A stretch of DNA of 64,000 bases from an uncultured Lachnospiraceae bacterium. GTDB taxonomy: Bacteria > Bacillota > Clostridia > Lachnospirales > Lachnospiraceae. The DNA is taken from assembly GCA_902493385.1 (NCBI GenBank), contig CABUPO010000007.1:62001-126000 (forward strand), in the 5' to 3' direction. The translations under genes were made by a program, and so were the position numbers. Shown one piece after another: positions 43,835-51,820 of the stretch (position 1 is the stretch's first letter; the number at the start of each line of letters is the position of its first letter). Below the pieces are notes generated by a model. That model saw only the letters and a list, made by a program, of their open reading frames with translations. It searched no databases and was not told the DNA's origin.

Positions 43835-45514
43835 ATGAGGTGCAAACAAGTGAACAGACAAGAAGTAGAGAAAACCATAACTGAACATCTGAAGCCTATA
43901 TTCGGATTTGCTCTGAAGAGGTGTAAAAGCATTCACGATGCAGAGGATCTGTCGCAGGAGATAGCGATAAGAGCTTTCCGTGCGCTCCTTGCCAAGGACG
44001 ACGTTGCGGACATGAGTAAGTTCATTTGGACTGTTGCCCATAACACACTCAGCAACTATTATCGTGATGCTGCTAAAAGTATGGTCGGTGTTTCTATTGA
44101 TGGGGTCGCGGAGATGATCGCAGATCCGTACTCTGAGTTGGATGCCGACGACAATACAGAAGCTATCCATCGTCTCCAGACCGAGATTGCTTACCTTTCT
44201 AAGCTGCAAAGAAGAATAGTCATTGCGTATTATTTTGAGAATCGCAAGCAGGCAGATATTGCTCGGGAACTGGGTATTCCTCTCGGCACTGTCAAATGGC
44301 ACTTATTTGAAGCTAAAAAAGAATTGAAACGAGGTATGGATATGATGAGAAAACCGAGCGAACTCAAGTTTAACCCTATTAAATTCCACTATTACGGTAT
44401 AAATGGTTCCGTGGGCAAAAAGTCTCCCGACGAGTTCTTTCGTTCCGCACTGTCCCAAAATATCTGCTACTGTGTGCGTAATACGGCAAAGACAATTAAC
44501 GAAATTGCTGATGACCTGGGTGTTTCCCCTGTGTATGTGGAAACCGAGGTTGAATTTCTTGAGGAATATGGTTTCCTGCAGGCACAAAAGGATAAGTACA
44601 TCGTCAACTTCATCATCAGCGAACCAACTGCAGAACTGCTTACTATGCAGAATAATATGTACAAGCGTGCTGCTGCGTTGTTTGCAAACGATCTGTATGA
44701 TGAGTTGACCTTCTCAGGCATTCTTGATGATCCGGACATATGGTGTGGTCAGACGGACGAGCCCATCTCCTTGACTGAATCTCCTAAGGTGGACCGCAAC
44801 TTCATCCTGTGGTCGTTGGTTCCTTATATTGCCGCCTGTTCCGGCGGGAATCTGATGGATGCTGGCATTTCCTTTGAAGAGGTTGCTACGATTCGTCCGG
44901 ACGGCGCGCATAATATTTGCCATGCGGCTGTCGTACCTGACAACATAGTTCTTCCGGAAGATTACGTGTATATGAAGAACTGGTGTGGTCCTATGTGGAA
45001 TGGCAACGACAGGCACATCCTTTGGCAGATTGACAGCGAGTGGTCTGACCGTGACGAGCAACGTAGCCGCCAGTATTCTGAAGATGCCAAACGCATTCTC
45101 AGTCTCTACGAAAGAGAGTTTGAAGGCCGTCTTTCTAAGGATGAATATGCATGGTTAGCTGAGTGTGGCTGTGTAAAAACGAATGGAGATTATGATGGCT
45201 ATTTCAAAGCAGAATGGCAGATCGTTGTGTTGGCCAGCAAGGAAATTCAAGATAAACTCCTTGCTATCGGTGAGCGAATTAAGGTAAAGTACCAGACTGA
45301 CTTTGATGCGTTGAAGGCACCTTATGCCGAGGCTGTATTGGAATCGGTTCCTGCACACCTTAGAAAGATAAAAGAGTATGAATTGCAGTTTGTATTCCAC
45401 GCTGACGGCTGGTTTTTGGTACACTGCATCACAACGCTCCTGAAGAACGGCAAACTGAAGGAGCCTACCGAAGGCCAGAGAAAATCCCTGACCACGCTAA
45501 TTGTTAACATATAA
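43835..45514 (+). CDS. ECF-type sigma factor with large C-terminal extension
   Basis: The protein has 559 residues, against about 170-200 for ordinary ECF factors. Region 2 (AEDLSQEIAIRAFRALL, FIWTVAHNTLSNYYRD) and region 4 (LSKLQRRIVIAYYFENRKQADIARELGIPLGTVKWHL, split here by motif) occupy residues 1-175. Next comes a winged-helix-like segment (TINEIADDLGVSPVYVETEVEFLEEYGFL), then about 280 residues with no recognised domain, rich in Trp, Cys and acidic residues. The extension may act as a built-in anti-sigma or sensor. GTG 43850, preceded by GAGGTG, is an alternative start. C-ending codons are much commoner than in flanking genes, suggesting transfer. Confidence 0.8.
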   Translation: MRCKQVNRQEVEKTITEHLKPIFGFALKRCKSIHDAEDLSQEIAIRAFRALLAKDDVADMSKFIWTVAHNTLSNYYRDAAKSMVGVSIDGVAEMIADPYSELDADDNTEAIHRLQTEIAYLSKLQRRIVIAYYFENRKQADIARELGIPLGTVKWHLFEAKKELKRGMDMMRKPSELKFNPIKFHYYGINGSVGKKSPDEFFRSALSQNICYCVRNTAKTINEIADDLGVSPVYVETEVEFLEEYGFLQAQKDKYIVNFIISEPTAELLTMQNNMYKRAAALFANDLYDELTFSGILDDPDIWCGQTDEPISLTESPKVDRNFILWSLVPYIAACSGGNLMDAGISFEEVATIRPDGAHNICHAAVVPDNIVLPEDYVYMKNWCGPMWNGNDRHILWQIDSEWSDRDEQRSRQYSEDAKRILSLYEREFEGRLSKDEYAWLAECGCVKTNGDYDGYFKAEWQIVVLASKEIQDKLLAIGERIKVKYQTDFDALKAPYAEAVLESVPAHLRKIKEYELQFVFHADGWFLVHCITTLLKNGKLKEPTEGQRKSLTTLIVNI

Positions 45515-45524
45515 ACAAATAGGC

Positions 45525-45599
45525 CGCCTGTGATTTTGCGGACCGTTGCTATTTGGTTATTGTGGCACCAATCCACATCGTTTACAGGCGAGGGTTTTT
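45525..45599 (+). terminator. terminator after the sigma-factor gene
   Basis: CGCCTGT (45525-45531) pairs with ACAGGCG (45584-45590), enclosing a smaller stem TGTGG / CCACA, and is followed by GGTTTTT (T-run 45595-45599). The long branched loop is unusual, but position and T-run fit. Confidence 0.6.
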
Positions 45600-45640
45600 C
45601 ATGCAGCTGCCCGAAAAAGAAAATAAACCGGTAGAAAGCA

Positions 45641-45672
45641 TTACTTTTATGATAATATTCTGATAAAATCAG
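45641..45672 (+). promoter_or_regulatory. promoter/operator of the Phd-RelE pair
   Basis: TTACTT (45641-45646) and TAAAAT (45664-45669) are 17 bases apart. CTGAT / ATCAG arms (45660-45664 and 45668-45672) overlap the -10, as expected for an autoregulating antitoxin. Confidence 0.5.
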
Positions 45673-45707
45673 GATAGAATATATGATATAAAAAGGAGTG
45701 CTTGAAC

Positions 45708-45968
45708 ATGATACAAATCCGTCCTGTTTCCGACCTAAGAAATAAATTTCCAGAGATTGAAACTATTGTAAACAGTGGAAAACCTGTTTATCTTACAAAA
45801 AATGGATATGGCGCTATGGTTGTATTAAGTCTAGAAGAATACGCAAGCCTGACAGACAGTATTGAGATGAAACTTGATGAAGCTGACAGACAGGCGGCAA
45901 TGACAGAAGAAAGGCTTTCCCATGAAACAGTTTTCAGTAATGTAAGGAGTGCAGTATATGGAAAGTAA
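45708..45968 (+). CDS. Phd/YefM-family antitoxin
   Basis: The 86-residue protein starts MIQIRPVSDLRNKFPEIE, followed by PVYLTKNGYGAMVVLSLEEY, the DNA-binding fold of Phd/YefM antitoxins. Its C-terminal tail (DRQAAMTEERLS) would wrap the toxin. ATG 45708 has AAAGGAG eight bases upstream. It overlaps the toxin gene by 11 bases, a standard toxin-antitoxin arrangement. Confidence 0.88.
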   Translation: MIQIRPVSDLRNKFPEIETIVNSGKPVYLTKNGYGAMVVLSLEEYASLTDSIEMKLDEADRQAAMTEERLSHETVFSNVRSAVYGK

Positions 45969-46209
45969 ATCCTATCAGCTTAGGTATTTACCGATATTTG
46001 AGCAGGATTTAATCAGCACAGCGAATTACATTGCCCATGTTTTGAAGAATGAGGCCGCAGCATTACACCTGATTGATGATATAGAAGCTGCCATTATGGA
46101 AAGGCTGAACAATCCTGTTGCTTTTGAACCATACCGTTCCGATAAAAAACATGACTATCTATACTATCGAATCTATGTAAGAAATTATGTTGTTTATGAT
46201 GTCGGTTAG
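45958..46209 (+). CDS. RelE/ParE-family toxin, C-terminally shortened
   Basis: The 83-residue protein contains the RelE/ParE-type blocks YLPIFEQDLISTANYIAH, NEAAALHLIDDIEAAI and HDYLYYRIYVRNYVVYDV, and then stops. Family members run to about 95-100 residues, with a last strand and helix (often VxRILYxRRD) that carry catalytic residues in RelE. That part is missing, so the toxin may be inactive. AAGGAG is eight bases before ATG 45958. Confidence 0.78.
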   Translation: MESKSYQLRYLPIFEQDLISTANYIAHVLKNEAAALHLIDDIEAAIMERLNNPVAFEPYRSDKKHDYLYYRIYVRNYVVYDVG

Positions 46210-46402
46210 TTTTATCTTAAAAAATGATGCAGACGCATCCCTGCAGAAATGGAATATTATAAATGAGGTAATAAGTACGGTTGATAATGTTACCTATAGC
46301 GCATATGTTTCTACAGATGCAAAGGAATGCTGGATATATCGCGTACAGATAATTAGTGATACAGATACAATTAAGTTTCCGAATGAGATAAACGGAATGT
46401 GA
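46199..46402 (+). pseudogene. unrecognised ORF fragment after the toxin
   Basis: An open frame of about 67 codons overlaps the end of the shortened toxin in another frame and ends at TGA 46400-46402. It encodes LQKWNIINEVISTVDNVTYS and continues with alternating hydrophobic residues, so it may be the tail of a foreign gene that replaced the toxin 3' end. It has no RBS of its own. Confidence 0.3.
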
Positions 46403-46505
46403 TATTGAAGAATTGTGGAATAAGGTAATAGGGTATTAGTATAAACAAATAAGTCAATAAAGAAAAATGCAAATACCGATTATATAAAAAATAGGAGTGG
46501 CAAAT

Positions 46506-47078
46506 ATGGTACATTCTCAACAAGATACCAAAAAGAATACAATGCGTTTGTTGTCAGCCTTATTTATTTTTCCAATATTTTTGGCAGTTATGGTAATGAT
46601 TGTATGGTGTATTTATGTGGATAATAAACCAAGTGTTAGCGAATATATTAGTTCAATTCTTGATGTGTCTATAGAAGATGCTGATGTGGCGCGCAGGCTT
46701 GAGACGCATGGCGGATTTCTTGGAGACGGTATGTCATTTTATATTATAAAATATAATGACGATAGTATTATAGATGAAATAAGGAATAACAATCATTGGA
46801 TACAGCTCCAAATAAATGATGATAATCTTAACATACTGATGTATGGAGAAAGTATTAAACAAGAATATAAGGAAACAGGTCCCATTTTTTGTGATAGTGA
46901 CGGCAAAGGCTTATTTCCTGAGATAAAGAATGGATATTACTTTTTTAAAGATAGAAACAGTGAGAGCAGTGATATGTGGGATTCGTCAGGAATAATTGAC
47001 AGATCCTCGTTTAATTTCACAGTTGCTGTATATGATGAAGATAACCGTATTTTATATTTTGGTGAACTTGACACTTAA
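46506..47078 (+). CDS. membrane-anchored hypothetical protein
   Basis: The 190-residue protein has one transmembrane segment (about residues 13-38, LLSALFIFPIFLAVMVMIVW) and an extracytoplasmic domain of about 150 residues (ISSILDVSIEDADVARRLET, GFLGDGMSFYIIKY, AVYDEDNRILYFGELDT). It has no cysteine motif or known signature. The layout resembles small exported Firmicutes proteins with unknown roles. ATG 46506 has AGGAG eight bases upstream. It is apparently monocistronic within the accessory block. Confidence 0.65.
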   Translation: MVHSQQDTKKNTMRLLSALFIFPIFLAVMVMIVWCIYVDNKPSVSEYISSILDVSIEDADVARRLETHGGFLGDGMSFYIIKYNDDSIIDEIRNNNHWIQLQINDDNLNILMYGESIKQEYKETGPIFCDSDGKGLFPEIKNGYYFFKDRNSESSDMWDSSGIIDRSSFNFTVAVYDEDNRILYFGELDT

Positions 47079-47213
47079 TATTTAAAATAAAATAGAATAC
47101 AAATAACAATGCAACATGTATTATCCAAAAGTTCAGCTCTATGAAAACCTTTGAAATACGGAGCTGTGCTGTAATAAAAATATCGATAGATTCAGAATTT
47201 TACGAGGTGTCTT

Positions 47214-47723
47214 ATGCGTATTAGAAAAGAAGAAACAAAAGATTATGAAATCGTATATTCAGTAATAAAAAGTGCGTTTGCCAGCGCCCAACACGCAGAT
47301 GGAAATGAACAGGATTTAGTAAATGCACTGAGAAAGAGCGAAGCGTATATTCCGGAATTATCGCTGGTTGCTGAAACAGACGGAAAGATTGTAGGACATA
47401 TTATGTTTACAGAAGCGTATGTTAAAGATATTGTTGTTTTAGCATTAGCTCCCTTGTCTGTCATACCTGAATATCAAAGGAAGGGAATAGGAACCGCTTT
47501 AATAAAAAATGGACATAAAATAGCTAAAGAATTAGGCTATGGATATTCGGTTGTATTAGGAAGTGAAAAATATTATTCAAGAACCGGATATTTGCCGGCA
47601 TATATGTTTGGTATAAAGCCGCCGTTTGATATACCCCAGGAAAATTTTATGGCCTTAAGGATAAGCGCGGATGCGCCTGATATAAAAGGCTTTATTAAAT
47701 ATGCAGAAGAATTTGGAATTTAA
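47214..47723 (+). CDS. GNAT-family N-acetyltransferase (YhbS-like)
   Basis: The 169-residue acetyltransferase starts with MRIRKEETKDYEIVYSVIKS, then VAETDGKIVGHIMF, the acetyl-CoA loop LSVIPEYQRKGIGTALIKNG, and VVLGSEKYYSRTGYLPA, a pattern typical of COG3153 (YhbS). The substrate is unknown. GAGGTG precedes ATG. The 135 bases upstream hold only a weak CAGCTC / GAGCTG hairpin (about 47140-47166). Confidence 0.88.
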   Translation: MRIRKEETKDYEIVYSVIKSAFASAQHADGNEQDLVNALRKSEAYIPELSLVAETDGKIVGHIMFTEAYVKDIVVLALAPLSVIPEYQRKGIGTALIKNGHKIAKELGYGYSVVLGSEKYYSRTGYLPAYMFGIKPPFDIPQENFMALRISADAPDIKGFIKYAEEFGI

Positions 47724-47834
47724 TAAAGTATAGTTTTGGGAGGCGGTATATATAGTAATTGAAAAAGCAGAGAAATTAGGGGTAAGGTCTTTTCTATTAT
47801 AAAAATCATTTTTAATTACCATAAAGCCGCCACC

Positions 47835-47863
47835 TTGACGACACAGAAAAAAACTACTATGCT
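47835..47863 (+). promoter_or_regulatory. promoter of the LytTR regulator
   Basis: TTGACG (47835-47840), a 17-base spacer and TATGCT (47858-47863). Confidence 0.55.
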
Positions 47864-47920
47864 AAAGTATAAACATGAGCTGCATATGCTGACAAGGACG
47901 GAATCGGCAGGGAGACGAAG

Positions 47921-48683
47921 ATGAAAAGAGTTCTAATCATTGAGGATAACGAAAAAACAAGACATACCTTAAAAGAAATGCTTAATGATATCAGAAGCGA
48001 CGTATGTATATACGAAACAGATAATGTAATGGAAGCTTACGGTCTGGCCATGAAAAACGATATATGTCTTTTTTTTGGTGGATATAGTTCTTGCGGGTGA
48101 AGACAGAGTGAGAAATGCAGCTGGCGCAGAATTTATTAACAATATTCGTTGTGTTGACAGATACAGGTTTACTCCGATTATTGTTTTATCAGGATTAATC
48201 GATCATAATCTTATATTATATACAACAGCGCATATATACAAATTCATTGAAAAACCTTTTGATATTGAAAAAACTAAAAAGCTTATGAGCGAGGCTTTAA
48301 TGTACAGATGTAAAAAGAGAAAGGTACATAATCTGTATTATCCTATTGACGGACTGCTTGAAAGTGTTGAAGTTGACAGTATAGTATACGCCCAAAGCAT
48401 CAACCATAATATACATGTCGTAAGCAGGGATTCGCATCTTGATATTCCATATATGACGTGCAAAGAGTTTCTGAAAGATGTAAATGATGATAGATTTGTG
48501 CAGTGTCATCGTAGTACCATTGTAAATATTGAATATATTAAATCTATTAATTCAAAAGAAAAGAGTATCGCTCTTTATAGATGTGATGATATTCTGCCGC
48601 TTGGAATGGTGTACAAGAAGGGAATACTGAAAAGATTTGGTGAAGTGTATGAATTGAAGAAAGTACCGTTAAATAAAAACTGA
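47921..48683 (+). pseudogene. LytTR-family response regulator split by a frameshift at a T8 tract
   Basis: From ATG 47921 (GGGAG upstream) the frame encodes a receiver start MKRVLIIEDNEKTRHTLKEM and reaches DICLF at a run of eight T (48069-48076). It then shifts and stops at TGA 48098-48100. One T fewer would join it to the second frame, restoring the phospho-acceptor strand VDIVLAG, the PIIVLSG and KPFD blocks, and a LytTR DNA-binding domain (FVQCHRSTIVNIEYIKSI) that ends at 48683. So it is either a pseudogene, a phase-variable gene or a sequencing error. No histidine kinase gene is adjacent. The second frame could also be translated alone from ATG 48075. Confidence 0.82.
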
Positions 48684-48760
48684 ATAATATATTGCCTTGC
48701 CTGTTTAACTTACCTTTGGTATTATTAATTAGTAATGTAATGATACTGGGAGGAACAGGC

Positions 48761-49534
48761 ATGTTTTATAAAATAATTTCAACAAAACATCTTTCGGATG
48801 ATATCGTAAGTATGTGGATAGAGGCGCCGGAAATTGCACAGAAAGCCGGTGCGGGACAATTTATATCCATATACAGCGACAGTAAAAGCGAGCTTCTTCC
48901 AAGACCGATAAGTATATGCGATACAGACGGGGAACGTGCGATAAGAATAGTATTTCGTATCGTGGGAAAAGGCACAAAGGAGTTCGCAGAAAAAAATGCA
49001 GGAGATGTGCTTAGAATTATAGGGCCGCTTGGAAACGGCTATAAAGATTTTATAACAGAATATGATAATAATACTGATAAAACTGCGCTGGTTATCGGAG
49101 GAGGAATCGGCATACCGCCAATGCTGCTTTTATCAAAGACTTTAAATTGCAGGAAAATAATTGTGCTTGGATACAGGGATTACATGTTTATGCATGATGA
49201 TTTTTCGGAATATGGAGATGTGGTTATAGCTTCAGAAAATGGAATGTGTGGAATTAAGGGTAATGTTATAGATGCAGTTAATGTCAGCGGTATTAAAGCG
49301 GACGCCATATACTCCTGCGGACCTGTTCCAATGCTTAAAGGAGTAAAGGCATATGCTGAATCACAAAACATTCCTGCATATATTTCACTGGAAGAAAAAA
49401 TGGCGTGCGGTATCGGCGCGTGTCTTGCGTGCGTATGTAAAACTAATGAAGTGGACAGCCATAGCATGGTTAAGAACAAGCGTATATGTAAGGAAGGTCC
49501 TGTATTTAATGCAAAGGAGGTGGATTTTTCATGA
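48761..49534 (+). CDS. pyrK: dihydroorotate dehydrogenase electron transfer subunit
   Basis: PyrK (257 residues) passes electrons from PyrD to NAD+. It shows the FAD motif LLPRPISICD, the nucleotide loop LVIGGGIGIPPMLLLSK, CGPVPMLKGV, and the [2Fe-2S] cluster CGIGACLACVC plus the downstream Cys in KRICKEGP. ATG 48761 follows GGGAGGAAC; an upstream GTG/ATG extension is unlikely. It overlaps pyrD by 4 bases. No pyrF or pyrC is directly upstream; the accessory block intervenes. Confidence 0.94.
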   Translation: MFYKIISTKHLSDDIVSMWIEAPEIAQKAGAGQFISIYSDSKSELLPRPISICDTDGERAIRIVFRIVGKGTKEFAEKNAGDVLRIIGPLGNGYKDFITEYDNNTDKTALVIGGGIGIPPMLLLSKTLNCRKIIVLGYRDYMFMHDDFSEYGDVVIASENGMCGIKGNVIDAVNVSGIKADAIYSCGPVPMLKGVKAYAESQNIPAYISLEEKMACGIGACLACVCKTNEVDSHSMVKNKRICKEGPVFNAKEVDFS

Positions 49535-50433
49535 ATATGAGCGTTAATTTTTGTGGTATTGAAATGAAGAATCCTGTAACAACAGCTTCAGGAACATTTG
49601 GTTCAGGAATGGAATATACGGACTTTGTAGACCTTTCAAGACTTGGAGCAGTTACGACTAAAGGCGTGGCCAATGTGCCCTGGCAGGGTAATCCTGCTCC
49701 GAGAATTGCTGAAACCTATGGTGGAATGATTAATGCAATAGGATTGCAGAATCCTGGAATAGATACATTTATATTAAGAGATATCCCATTCTTAAAGCAG
49801 TTTGACACAAAAATAATTGTCAATGTATGCGGAAGGACTAAAGAAGATTACTGCGAAACTGTCAGCCGTCTGGCTGATACAGAAGCTGACCTTCTTGAAA
49901 TTAATATATCATGTCCGAATGTTAAAGAAGGCGGAATTGCATTTGGCCAGAATGCAGATGCAGTAGAAGATATAACGAGGGCTGTAAAAGATTGTGCAAA
50001 GCAGCCTGTAATAATGAAGCTCAGCCCGAATGTTACGGATATTACTGAAATGGCAAAAGCTGCAGAGGCAGGAGGTGCGGATGCTATTTCACTTATTAAT
50101 ACAATAACAGGGATGAAGATAGATATTAACAGAAGATGCTTTGCAGTTGCAAATAAAACAGGCGGCCTGTCGGGACCTGCGATAAAGCCTGTAGCTGTCA
50201 GAATGGTATATCAGGCGGCGCATGCGGTTAATATTCCTGTTATTGGAATGGGTGGAATAGCTGATGCGTCCGACGCGCTTGAGTTTATTATGGCAGGAGC
50301 GACGATGGTTGCCGTAGGAACTGCTAACTTTAATAATCCTTATGCAACTATGCAGATAATTGACGGAATAGCTGATTATATGCATCAAAATAATGTAAAG
50401 GATATTAATGAGCTTATCGGATGCGTCGGATAG
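49531..50433 (+). CDS. pyrD: dihydroorotate dehydrogenase, class 1B catalytic subunit
   Basis: PyrD (300 residues) is an FMN TIM-barrel oxidising dihydroorotate. Motifs: NPVTTASGTFG, GAVTTKGV, AIGLQNPGID, NISCPNVKEGG with the catalytic base Cys, KLSPNV, NTITGMKID, GGLSGPAIKP and GMGGIADASDAL. The Cys base together with pyrK indicates the NAD-dependent 1B type. AAAGGAGGTGG precedes the ATG. Confidence 0.96.
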   Translation: MNMSVNFCGIEMKNPVTTASGTFGSGMEYTDFVDLSRLGAVTTKGVANVPWQGNPAPRIAETYGGMINAIGLQNPGIDTFILRDIPFLKQFDTKIIVNVCGRTKEDYCETVSRLADTEADLLEINISCPNVKEGGIAFGQNADAVEDITRAVKDCAKQPVIMKLSPNVTDITEMAKAAEAGGADAISLINTITGMKIDINRRCFAVANKTGGLSGPAIKPVAVRMVYQAAHAVNIPVIGMGGIADASDALEFIMAGATMVAVGTANFNNPYATMQIIDGIADYMHQNNVKDINELIGCVG

Positions 50434-50451
50434 TAAAAGGGGTTTATGAAT

Positions 50452-50934
50452 ATGGGAAAAGATAAAGACAAAACTAATGTAATGCGTATATTGGACCAGC
50501 ATAAGATTCCCTACAGACATTTTAGCTATGAAAGCGATGGAACTCATAGCGGTGTTGAGATTGCCCAAATGCTTGGAGAGGATGTTGACAGAGTATTTAA
50601 AACTCTTGTGACAGAAGGAAAAGCGGGAGAACATTATGTATTTGTTATACCTGTGGGATGTGAGCTTGATTTGAAAAAGGCGGCGAAGGCAGTAGGAAGC
50701 AAGGCTGTACACATGGTAAAATCAAAGGAGCTTCTTTCGTTGACAGGGTACATTCACGGAGGATGTTCGCCTATAGGAATGAAAAAATTGTTTCCTACAG
50801 TTTTTCACGAAAGCGCCGGGCAATATGATACCATAATGTTCAGTGCAGGAAAGATTGGATATCAGGTGGAGGTTTCTCCGGATGACTTAAAAAGCGTTAT
50901 TAATTATAAATATGCCGATTTGGTTATAAAATGA
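50452..50934 (+). CDS. ybaK: YbaK-type Cys-tRNA(Pro) deacylase
   Basis: The 160-residue trans-editing protein (YbaK/EbsC) hydrolyses Cys-tRNA(Pro). Typical blocks are VFKTLVTEG, FVIPVGCELDLKKAAKAVG (with the catalytic Lys strand), TGYIHGGCSPIGMKK and a final strand before DDLKSVI. ATG 50452 is better spaced from AAAAGGGG than the in-frame ATG at 50446. Confidence 0.92.
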   Translation: MGKDKDKTNVMRILDQHKIPYRHFSYESDGTHSGVEIAQMLGEDVDRVFKTLVTEGKAGEHYVFVIPVGCELDLKKAAKAVGSKAVHMVKSKELLSLTGYIHGGCSPIGMKKLFPTVFHESAGQYDTIMFSAGKIGYQVEVSPDDLKSVINYKYADLVIK

Positions 50935-50968
50935 CATATACTGCAGAATGTGAAGGAGGAAATCGCTT

Positions 50969-51772
50969 ATGAAAAGACGATATACATACATTAAAATAAT
51001 ATCTTTTATCATGTTTGCCGTTATTATTGTGAATATGATATGTACAAACGCATATGCAAAAACGGATTATAACAGATATTCAGGCGCTAAAAAGAGCTGG
51101 TACATAATGAGAAAAGAGGGTCATAAGCCGTCAGGCGGCGCTGATACACAGAAGAATCTTAAGAGATATAACGCGTATTATTATGATAACAAAACAAAGG
51201 AAAAAGTAATATATTTGTGTTTTGACTGCGGTTATGAGCTTAATTATACTCCGGGTATACTTAATGTCCTGAAAAAGCACGATATAAAAGCTAATTTTTT
51301 TGTCACAAAAGGCTTTGTGGATTCAAATGCAAAGCTTTGTAAAAGGATGAAAAAGGAAGGGCATATTGTTGGAAATCATACAATGACACATCCAAGCCTG
51401 CCATCTCTTTCAGTAAAAGAAGTGAGGCAGGAGGTACGTGGGCTTGAAAAGCTTTTTGAAGAAAAGACGGGATATGAGCTTGACCGGTATATAAGACCGC
51501 CGATGGGCGAATATAGTAATAGAACATTGAAGGTTCTTAAAGATATGGGCTATACGTCCATATTCTGGAGTATAGCGTACTATGATTATAACGCTGATAA
51601 GCAGCCGGGCAAGGCTTATGTTGTAAATCATTTTAAAAAGTATTATCATAAAGGAGCGATAACGCTTACGCATAATACTTCAAAATCTAATGCAGAGGCG
51701 CTTGACGATGTTATTACTTATCTGGAAAATAAAGGCTATAGGTTTGCGCTGCTTGACGAATTAGATGCATAA
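50969..51772 (+). CDS. exported polysaccharide deacetylase (PdaA-like)
   Basis: This 267-residue NodB-fold enzyme has an N-terminal signal segment (IKIISFIMFAVIIVNMICTNAYA-type, cleavage near AYA-K). Motif 1 reads YLCFDCGYELNY, motif 2 GNHTMTHPSL, motif 3 RPPMGEYS, and the C-terminal block ITLTHNTSKSNAEAL is typical of PdaA, which makes muramic-delta-lactam in spore cortex. The second residue of motif 1 (Asp in ordinary NodB enzymes, variable in PdaA-like ones) is Cys here. Together with sigK it fits a sporulation role (inference). Confidence 0.87.
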   Translation: MKRRYTYIKIISFIMFAVIIVNMICTNAYAKTDYNRYSGAKKSWYIMRKEGHKPSGGADTQKNLKRYNAYYYDNKTKEKVIYLCFDCGYELNYTPGILNVLKKHDIKANFFVTKGFVDSNAKLCKRMKKEGHIVGNHTMTHPSLPSLSVKEVRQEVRGLEKLFEEKTGYELDRYIRPPMGEYSNRTLKVLKDMGYTSIFWSIAYYDYNADKQPGKAYVVNHFKKYYHKGAITLTHNTSKSNAEALDDVITYLENKGYRFALLDELDA

Positions 51773-51820
51773 CTCGATTTTGGGAGTCGTGAATATGAGT
51801 TAATCGAGGTAAGCTTAAAA

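Noticed and set aside
43665..43838. Stop-free stretch of 57 codons reading FVERAEEALCINISKVFSNI and onward, before the sigma-factor gene.
   Set aside because: No start codon or RBS, it begins inside the direct repeat and runs through the ECF-like promoter; more likely chance or debris than a gene.
47724..47830. Short ORF after GGGAGGCGG encoding VIEKAEKLGVRSFLL.
   Set aside because: No proper start codon at the right distance and only about 16 codons; probably a gene remnant.
50969..51772. Deacetylase called inactive because the NodB motif reads FDC instead of FDD.
   Set aside because: PdaA-like deacetylases vary at this position, and the His-His and C-terminal motifs are intact.
51773..51808. 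Hairpin CTCGATT / AATCGAG before larE as a riboswitch or regulated RBS.
   Set aside because: Only 7 bp with a 22-base loop; it touches the larE RBS but evidence is too weak for a separate call.
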